From Kitasatospora sp. SUK 42 (GTDB lineage: Bacteria > Actinomycetota > Actinomycetes > Streptomycetales > Streptomycetaceae), in contig NZ_LFMD02000002.1 of NCBI RefSeq assembly GCF_015776785.2, positions 1,849,960 through 1,913,959 on the forward strand: 64,000 nucleotides of DNA, in the 5' to 3' direction. The notes below the pieces were generated by a model that was not told where the DNA came from, searched no databases, and saw nothing but the letters and a program-made list of their open reading frames with translations. The translations under genes were made by a program, and so were the position numbers. This document shows, piece after piece, positions 58,331 through 64,000 of this stretch; position 1 is the first letter of the stretch, and each line of letters begins with the position of its first letter.

Positions 58331-61057
58331 ATGAGCGAGCGACGGCGAAGGACGCCCAACCCGGGCGGTAACGGGCAGCAGCCCCCGGGAGGCGGAGGCC
58401 GTCGAGGGGGATCCGGTCCCGACGAACTGAGTTCGGAAGGGCTCGGCCGCCGGCGCCAGTCGGGAGAACGGGAGACCGCCCAGCAGCCCCGGATGACCCG
58501 GGCCGAGATGCGCAAGGCCGCGCAGAAGAAGGGCAAGGGGGGCGGTCGGCGGGGAGCCGCCGCCGCTTCCGCCGCCGCGGCCGCCGGCCCCGGCAAGAAG
58601 CGCTTCATCGACTACCCGCGGTTCGGCAAGACCGGCGTCCGGCGCTGGCTGCCGTCCTGGAAGCAGTGGCTGAGCGGCTTCCTGCTGTTCTTCGCGGTCT
58701 GCGTGGGCGGGATTTTCTACGTCTACCAGACCACGGTGGTCCCGAGCGCCAACGAGCTGATGCAGACCCAGAACACCATCTACTACTGGGCCGACGGCAG
58801 CGAGATGACCCGCAAGGGCGAGACGAACCGTCAGATCGTCGAGCTCAAGGACATCAGCCCCTACCTGCAGAACGCCGTGATCGCCGCGGAGAACCAGAGC
58901 TTCCGCACCGACAGCGGCATCGACCCCAAGGGCATGCTCCGCGCCGTCTACAACATGGCGAAGGGCGGAGAGACCCAGGGCGCCTCGACGATCACCCAGC
59001 AGTACGTCAAGAACGCCTACCTGAGCCAGGAACAGACCCTCAGCCGCAAGGTGAAGGAGTTCTTCATCACGCTGAAGATCAATCAGAAGATGGAGAAGGA
59101 CGACATCCTCAAGGGCTACCTCAACACCAGCTGGTTCGGCCGCGGCGCGAACGGCGCCCAGGCCGCCGCGCAGGCCTACTACGGGGTCAACGCCAAGGAC
59201 CTCGACCTCTGCCAGAGCGCCATGCTGGCCGGCCTGCTGAAGGGCGCGGCCTACTTCGATCCCAGCATCCCGGCCAACAAGGAGCGGGCGCAGGGCCGGT
59301 GGTCCTGGATCCTCGACCAGATGGTGAAGACCAAGGCCATCACCCCGGAGGAGCGGGGCAAGTGCACCGCCTTCCCGGAGCCGGTCACGCTGAAGCCCAG
59401 CTCCAACATGAACGGTGAGATCAGCTACCTGGTCGACACCGCCAACCGGTACGTGATGGCCACCGACAAGACGATCACCCAGCAGCTGCTCGACAAGGGC
59501 GGCCTGCGGATCTACACCACCTTCGAGAAGGACAAGGTCGACGCCCTGAAGAAGGCCGTCGACGACGTCAAGGCCGAGAACCTCGACCCGAAGAAGCGGC
59601 CCAACAACGACACCTTCGTCCAGTTCGGCGCCGCCAGCGTCCGCCCCGGCGACGGTGCGCTGATCGCCATCTACGGCGGTGACGGCGTGGAGAACGGCCA
59701 CTACGACAACAACGCCGAGGCGACCGGCGTCCAGGTCGGTTCGACCTTCAAGCCCTTCGTCCTGTCCGCCGCGATGCAGGTCGGCGTGCAGACCGCGAAG
59801 GACGACAGCGGCAAGCCGAAGCGGATCAACGCCGACAGCCGCTACCTGTCCGACGACATGTCCGAGATCCGCAAGGCGGACGGCTCGCTGGTGATCGGCG
59901 ACGACGGCAAGCCCTACCGGCAGAAGAACGAGGACACCGGCAAGCGCGGCTACGTCTCGCTGCGGCAGGCCATGCAGTGGTCGTACAACGTGCCCTTCGT
60001 CCAGCTCGGCCAGGACGTCGGCGGCCAGAACGTGGCCGACATCGCGGTGCAGATGGGCGTCAAGCGGGAGAGCCTGACCGACCCGAAGACCGCGACCTTC
60101 CCGATCGGCACCTCCACCATCAGCCCGATCCGCATGGCCACCGCCTACGGCACCCTCGCCGCCAGCGGCAAGGAGGCCGAACCCTACTCGGTCACCAAGG
60201 TCGAGGTGGCCGGCAAGGAGCGTGCGGGCTTCGGCAAGAAGGACACCAAGGTGGCGCTGGAGCCGGCCGTCGCCGACAACGTCACCGACGTGCTGGTGAA
60301 CGTGGCGAAGAACGGTACCGGTTCCAAGACCAACGCCCTGGGCCGCCCGGTGGCCGGTAAGACCGGTACCACCGACAAGGGCCGTTCGGCCTGGTGGGTC
60401 GGCTACACCCCGCAGCTGGTGACCAGCGTCGCGATGTGGCGCGAGAACCCCAGCGAGCACAAGCGGGAGTCGCTCGACGGAACGGCCGGCAAGAAGGACA
60501 TCCACGGTGGTGACATCCCCACCGACATCTTCACCCGGTACATGCAGACCGCGCTGGCCAACGAGAAGAAGATGGACTTCCCGACCCCGCAGCCGGTCGG
60601 CACCGAGGTGGACTCCTCCGGCGCGCCGGCCACGGCCACGGCCACGGCCCCGCCGTCGCCGACCGCGACGGACACCCCGTCGGCCCCGGCCCAGCCGGAG
60701 CAGCCCACCCAGCAGCCGGAGCGCCCGCAGCCGCCGCAGCCCACCCAGGGCGGGGGCTGCGTGCCGGGGGTGGACTGCCAGCCGACCCAGCCGCCGACCC
60801 ACACCGGCAGGCCGCCGCAGCCGTCGGACAGCTGCCTCGTGTTCTGCACGACGCCCACCAACGGCGGCAACGGCGGCGGTACCGGTACCGGTGGCGGCAG
60901 TGGTAGCGGTGGCGGCAGCGGTAGTGGCGGCGGTACCGGTGGCGGCAGTGGTACCGGTGGCGGCAGCGGTAATGGCGGCGGTACCGGTGGCGGCGGCAAG
61001 CCGTCCCCGACCACCACCGCCGGCGGAGGCGGCGCGCCGGGCGGGACGGTGCCGTAG
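58331..61057 (+). CDS. Class A penicillin-binding protein
   Basis: Bifunctional transglycosylase/transpeptidase of 908 residues. A basic, Gly/Ala/Arg-rich cytoplasmic N-terminus is followed by one membrane helix (about 116-136, WLSGFLLFFAVCVGGIFYVY), a glycosyltransferase 51 domain with E187 in VIAAENQSF and GASTITQQYVKN, then a transpeptidase domain with S471-T-F-K, the SYN motif in WSYNVPFVQ and K677-T-G in GKTGTTDKG. The C-terminal ~190 residues are Pro/Thr/Ala- then Gly/Ser-rich repeats. EN replaces the ED of many relatives at the first glycosyltransferase motif, which I believe is common in streptomycetes. Confidence 0.94.
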   Translation: MSERRRRTPNPGGNGQQPPGGGGRRGGSGPDELSSEGLGRRRQSGERETAQQPRMTRAEMRKAAQKKGKGGGRRGAAAASAAAAAGPGKKRFIDYPRFGKTGVRRWLPSWKQWLSGFLLFFAVCVGGIFYVYQTTVVPSANELMQTQNTIYYWADGSEMTRKGETNRQIVELKDISPYLQNAVIAAENQSFRTDSGIDPKGMLRAVYNMAKGGETQGASTITQQYVKNAYLSQEQTLSRKVKEFFITLKINQKMEKDDILKGYLNTSWFGRGANGAQAAAQAYYGVNAKDLDLCQSAMLAGLLKGAAYFDPSIPANKERAQGRWSWILDQMVKTKAITPEERGKCTAFPEPVTLKPSSNMNGEISYLVDTANRYVMATDKTITQQLLDKGGLRIYTTFEKDKVDALKKAVDDVKAENLDPKKRPNNDTFVQFGAASVRPGDGALIAIYGGDGVENGHYDNNAEATGVQVGSTFKPFVLSAAMQVGVQTAKDDSGKPKRINADSRYLSDDMSEIRKADGSLVIGDDGKPYRQKNEDTGKRGYVSLRQAMQWSYNVPFVQLGQDVGGQNVADIAVQMGVKRESLTDPKTATFPIGTSTISPIRMATAYGTLAASGKEAEPYSVTKVEVAGKERAGFGKKDTKVALEPAVADNVTDVLVNVAKNGTGSKTNALGRPVAGKTGTTDKGRSAWWVGYTPQLVTSVAMWRENPSEHKRESLDGTAGKKDIHGGDIPTDIFTRYMQTALANEKKMDFPTPQPVGTEVDSSGAPATATATAPPSPTATDTPSAPAQPEQPTQQPERPQPPQPTQGGGCVPGVDCQPTQPPTHTGRPPQPSDSCLVFCTTPTNGGNGGGTGTGGGSGSGGGSGSGGGTGGGSGTGGGSGNGGGTGGGGKPSPTTTAGGGGAPGGTVP

Positions 61058-61096
61058 CCCCGAGCCGGTCCTACCGGTCCGACCAGTGAGACGGTG

Positions 61097-61138
61097 AACG
61101 GCGGTGGCGGTCCTCCTCGGAGGGCCGCCACCGCCGTT
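61097..61138 (+). terminator. Terminator after the class A PBP gene
   Basis: A 14-bp perfect stem AACGGCGGTGGCGG extended by 4 pairs, loop of 6 bases, followed by TTTCGTC. Confidence 0.8.
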
Positions 61139-61224
61139 TCGTCACGATTCGCGGGACTGGTCCCGGTGGACCGCCGCGGACCGTTGCGGGGTCCTCCTCG
61201 TCCCGGTGCGGATGGTGCGGCAGG

Positions 61225-62811
61225 ATGTCCGGCATGACGTCGAGCGATCGTGACGAAACCGTCGGCCCGGACGGTCCCGGCGCCGCCGCAGGGCCCACCC
61301 CGGCAGCCGTCGCCACGGCCGCGCCGCCGCCCAACACGGTCGTCGTCCCGGCCGACGAGGACCCGGTGGCGGCGGCCGGCAGCGAGCTGTTCGGCGGCCC
61401 GCCCGGCCGGCGGGCGCTGCTCGGCGTCTCCTGGTGGATCCCGGCGCGCTTCCTGGCCCTCGCGGTGATCGTGGTCTCGGTGCTCGGCATGGCGCACAAC
61501 CTGCCCTGCTACCAGCAGGCCTGGTTCCAGCCGGGCTCGCCGCAGTACATCCACGCCTGCTACAGCGACATCCCGCACCTGTTCTCCGGCCGCGGCTTCG
61601 CGGCCGGGCTGCACCCGTACGTGGACCGCATCCCGGGCACCTCGGGGGACCTCCAGTACCTGGAGTACCCGGTGCTGACCGGCCTGTTCATGCAGGTCGC
61701 GGCCTGGCTGACGCCCGGCGGCGGCACCCCGCAGAGCCAGGAGCAGTGGTTCTGGGTGATCAACGCCGGGCTGCTGATGGCCTGCGCGGTGGTCGCCGCG
61801 GTGGCGCTCTCCCGCACCCACCGGCGCCGCCCCTGGGACGCGCTGCTGTTCGCGCTCGCGCCCGTCCTGCTGCTCAACGGCACGGTCAACTGGGACCTGC
61901 TGGCGGTCGCCCTGGCCGCCGTGGCGATGGCCTGGTGGTCCGGTGCCCGGCCGGGCTGGGCCGGTGTGTTCATCGGTCTGGCCACCGCGGCCAAGCTCTA
62001 CCCGGTGCTGCTGATCGGCCCGCTGCTGGTGCTCTGCTGGCGGGCCGGGAAGTGGCGCGAGTTCCGGGTGATGCTGGGCGGCGCGGCGGGCGCCTGGCTG
62101 GTGGTCAACCTGCCCATCATGCTGGCCAACTGGCAGGGCTGGTCGACCTTCTACGTCTTCAGCAAGCACCGCGGCGAGGACTACGGCTCGTTCTGGCTGA
62201 TCCTGATGCAGAACCGCGGCGCCGGCCTGGTCGACCTCGACCTCTACATCGCCGTGCTGATGGTGCTGGGCTGCGCGGCCATAACGTGGCTCGGCCTCTC
62301 CGCGCCCCGGCGGCCGCGCGTCGCGCAGCTGGCCTTCCTGGTGGTCGCGCTGTTCGTGCTGGTCAACAAGGTGTACTCGCCGCAGTACGCGCTCTGGCTG
62401 GTGCCGCTGGCGGCGCTGGCCCGGCCCCGCTGGCGGGACTTCCTGATCTGGCAGGCCTGCGAGGTGCTCTACACCCTGGGCATCTGGTCGCACCTGGGCT
62501 TCGTCACCGGGCCCAAGCAGCACGGGATCGGCGAGCCCTGGTACCACTTCGCGATCGCGCTGCACCTGCTCGGCACGCTCTACCTGGTCGTGCTGGTGGT
62601 CCGCGACGCCCTCCACCCGGACCGCGACCCGGTCCGCTGGGACGGCAGCGACGACCCCTCCGGCGGGGTGCTCGACGGCGCCCCGGACGTGTTCGTGCTG
62701 GGCACCGCCCGGCGGCTGCGCGAGGAGGAGAGCTACGCCAGGTACGCGCCGGCCGGCCCCGAGCAGTGGCTGTACGAGCCCGAACTGCCGGAGCCGGCCG
62801 AGAAGCCGTAG
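61225..62811 (+). CDS. GT87-family (DUF2029) membrane glycosyltransferase
   Basis: 528-residue polytopic membrane protein with ten or so helices. It has a disordered Pro/Ala N-terminus (about 1-65), an aromatic outer loop with AHNLPCYQQAWFQPGSPQYI, VLLLNGTVNWDLLAVALAAV and GLATAAKLYPVLLIGPLLVL. GT87 enzymes such as mycobacterial PimE use polyprenyl-phosphate mannose to glycosylate lipids; the substrate here is unknown. Start ATG 61225 or ATG 61234 cannot be distinguished; neither has a strong ribosome binding site. It lies between the PBP and alanine-racemase-like genes. Confidence 0.82.
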   Translation: MSGMTSSDRDETVGPDGPGAAAGPTPAAVATAAPPPNTVVVPADEDPVAAAGSELFGGPPGRRALLGVSWWIPARFLALAVIVVSVLGMAHNLPCYQQAWFQPGSPQYIHACYSDIPHLFSGRGFAAGLHPYVDRIPGTSGDLQYLEYPVLTGLFMQVAAWLTPGGGTPQSQEQWFWVINAGLLMACAVVAAVALSRTHRRRPWDALLFALAPVLLLNGTVNWDLLAVALAAVAMAWWSGARPGWAGVFIGLATAAKLYPVLLIGPLLVLCWRAGKWREFRVMLGGAAGAWLVVNLPIMLANWQGWSTFYVFSKHRGEDYGSFWLILMQNRGAGLVDLDLYIAVLMVLGCAAITWLGLSAPRRPRVAQLAFLVVALFVLVNKVYSPQYALWLVPLAALARPRWRDFLIWQACEVLYTLGIWSHLGFVTGPKQHGIGEPWYHFAIALHLLGTLYLVVLVVRDALHPDRDPVRWDGSDDPSGGVLDGAPDVFVLGTARRLREEESYARYAPAGPEQWLYEPELPEPAEKP

Positions 62812-62826
62812 CCGGGTCCAGCGGTT

Positions 62827-63861
62827 CTAGCGGTCCACCACGCGGTCGAAGTGCGTGGTGGTGTGCCGGACCTGGAGGCCCAGCTCCTCGCCGATCGCCG
62901 GGGGGTTGGTCTCCCCGTCCAGGAACAGCAGCGAGACCTGCATGTGCGGCGGCTCGGCGAACCAGAGCTGCTTGCCCGCCCAGTGGAACGGCGACTTGGT
63001 CTTGTTGACGGTCGCCAGGCCGGCCCGGGCGATGCCCTTGGCCCGGGAGGCCATGCTCTGCACGTACTTGGGCGCCTCCAGACCGATGCCGTGCGCGGTG
63101 CCGCCGGCGACCACCAGGAGGTGGCCGTCGGACGGCGCCGGGTGCTGGCGGTAGCCGTAGCGGTCGCCCTTGCGCACCTGGGTGACGTCCAGCACCGTGG
63201 CCCGGACCTCCAGCGCGTTGTGGTCGCCCAGCCAGAGCCGGGTGCCGATCCGGGCCCGGAACACGGTGTCCGGGTAGCGCTGGGCCAGCTGCTCCATGCC
63301 CGCCGCGCCGAGGTGGCTGACGAACACGGTGTGCACCGGGATGCCGGCCGCCCGGGCGGTGTCCACCCAGTACGCGACCTCCTCGACCGGACTGGAGCCG
63401 TCCGGCCGGTCCATCGGCAGGTGCAGCGCCAGGCCCTCGAAGGAGACGCCGTCCAGCTCGGCGGCGACCGTCCGCAGGTCCTCCGCGCCCACGCCGTGCC
63501 GGCGCATGGTGGTCATGCACTCCACCACCACCCGGGCGCCGGGCAGCGCGCGCAGCGCCGCCAGGCTCGCGACCGTCCGGATCACCCGGGCGTGCGGCAG
63601 CGGCAGTATCTCCTCACCGACCCGGTACGGGGTGAGCACCAGCAGCTCGCCGCCGTACCACTCGGCGGCGTCCGCCGCCTCGTACGCGGTGCCGACGGCC
63701 AGCACCCCGGTGCCGAGCAGCGTCGCCTCCTCGGCCAGCCGGTGGTTGCCCAGACCGTAGCCGTTCCCCTTGGCGACCGGGACCAGGCCGGGGAACTCGG
63801 TCAGGACGGACCGCTGGTGGGTGCGCCAGCGTTCGGTGTCGAGGTAGAGCGACAGCGTCAT
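62827..63861 (-). CDS. Alanine racemase-like PLP protein
   Basis: 344-residue fold-type III PLP protein. The Lys that binds PLP is K31 in LVPVAKGNGYGLG. Family features HRLAEEATLLGTGVLAVG and VRATVLDVTQVRKGDRYGY are visible, but the usual second active-site signature of alanine racemases (MDQ-type) was not seen. It converts L- to D-Ala if active, or another amino acid if diverged. It lies 13 bases downstream of the femX-like gene and has GAGG upstream of its ATG, so they form a cell-wall operon. Confidence 0.8.
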   Translation of the reverse strand: MTLSLYLDTERWRTHQRSVLTEFPGLVPVAKGNGYGLGNHRLAEEATLLGTGVLAVGTAYEAADAAEWYGGELLVLTPYRVGEEILPLPHARVIRTVASLAALRALPGARVVVECMTTMRRHGVGAEDLRTVAAELDGVSFEGLALHLPMDRPDGSSPVEEVAYWVDTARAAGIPVHTVFVSHLGAAGMEQLAQRYPDTVFRARIGTRLWLGDHNALEVRATVLDVTQVRKGDRYGYRQHPAPSDGHLLVVAGGTAHGIGLEAPKYVQSMASRAKGIARAGLATVNKTKSPFHWAGKQLWFAEPPHMQVSLLFLDGETNPPAIGEELGLQVRHTTTHFDRVVDR

Positions 63862-63874
63862 CGGGTCAGCCTCC

Positions 63875-64000
63875 TCAGCGGCGGGACATGTAGAGGTCGA
63901 GGGCCTTGTGCAGCAGCTTGTTGAGCGGGAAGTCCCACTCGCCGAGGTACTCGGCCGCCTGGCCGCCGGTGCCGACCTTGAACTGGATCAGGCCGAACAG
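63875..64000 (-). CDS. femX: FemX-like lipid II peptidyltransferase, C-terminus only
   Basis: The last 41 codons of a gene that runs off the window: LFGLIQFKVGTGGQAAEYLG, then EWDFPLNKLLHKALDLYMSR. This matches the C-terminal end of FemABX proteins that attach the first amino acid of the peptidoglycan bridge. The alanine-racemase-like neighbour is the same pairing as in S. coelicolor. Function is assigned from the fragment and context only. Confidence 0.75.
   Translation of the reverse strand: MFGLIQFKVGTGGQAAEYLGEWDFPLNKLLHKALDLYMSRR

Noticed and set aside
60860..61010. Gly/Ser trinucleotide repeat DNA at the end of the class A PBP gene
   Set aside because: It codes in frame for a Gly/Ser-rich tail and is a common low-complexity end of such proteins, not a separate element.

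Overview
This window is the core of a high-GC actinobacterial chromosome around its replication origin, almost certainly from Streptomyces or the closely related Kitasatospora. The evidence is the gene order rnpA-rpmH-dnaA-oriC-dnaN-gnd-recF-dciA-gyrB-gyrA, two class E sortases beside a pabA/trpG gene, crgA, a Ser/Thr kinase with PASTA repeats, several copies of the palindrome GTTTCACGTGAAAC (parS) around parAB, and DnaA boxes of the TTGTCCACA type. I cannot separate the two genera from the sequence alone.

Layout. 1-2 kb: a LuxR-type response regulator and its histidine kinase, then tRNA-Leu(CAG). 2.5-11 kb (+): the growth and division block fhaA, fhaB, pstP, ftsW/rodA-like, pbpA, pknB-like kinase. 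11-15 kb (-): an operon reading DUF881 protein, small membrane protein, pabA, sortase E, sortase E. 15 kb: crgA (+), then a dense DnaA-box cluster. 15.6-21 kb: rhomboid protease, DUF5324 protein, tRNA-Ala(TGC), a DLW-39 small protein, two tandem tRNA-Ile(GAT) copies, a cyclopropane-fatty-acid-synthase-like methyltransferase and a DUF3566 membrane protein. 21-30 kb (-): gyrA, gyrB, dciA, recF, gnd, dnaN. 30.1-31.1 kb: oriC. 31-32.9 kb (-): dnaA. 33.2-39.3 kb (+): rpmH, rnpA, yidD, yidC, khpB/jag-like, rsmG, parA, parB, then a GNAT acetyltransferase. 40-48.3 kb (-): murJ, pseudokinase, sigM-like sigma factor, anti-sigma factor, trxB, trxA, listed in transcription order. 48.3-64 kb: DUF6049 membrane protein, CCA-adding-enzyme-like nucleotidyltransferase, two LppU-like membrane proteins, MFS transporter, inositol-phosphate synthase with a PadR regulator, a class A penicillin-binding protein, a GT87-type glycosyltransferase, an alanine-racemase-like protein and the C-terminus of a FemX-like peptidyltransferase.

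How the parts fit. DnaA, DnaN, RecF, DciA and gyrase initiate and support replication at oriC. ParA/ParB and the parS sites segregate the origin. RpmH, RnpA, YidD, YidC, KhpB and RsmG belong to RNA and membrane-protein biogenesis. PknB, PstP, FhaA/FhaB, FtsW-like, PbpA, CrgA, MurJ with its pseudokinase, the class A PBP and FemX form a cell-envelope growth programme. The SigM-like sigma/anti-sigma pair is coupled to thioredoxin and its reductase.

This is housekeeping DNA. I found no prophage, insertion sequence, CRISPR array, biosynthetic cluster or defence island, and no convincing undescribed system. The points most worth a second look are small-scale: the DnaA-box cluster next to crgA, the parS site lying in a 16-bp inverted repeat after parB, a parS embedded in the sigM coding sequence, the tandem tRNA-Ile duplication, the palindromes between padR and the class A PBP gene, the 16-bp inverted repeat between dnaN and gnd, and the absence of the ppiA gene expected beside the rhomboid gene.
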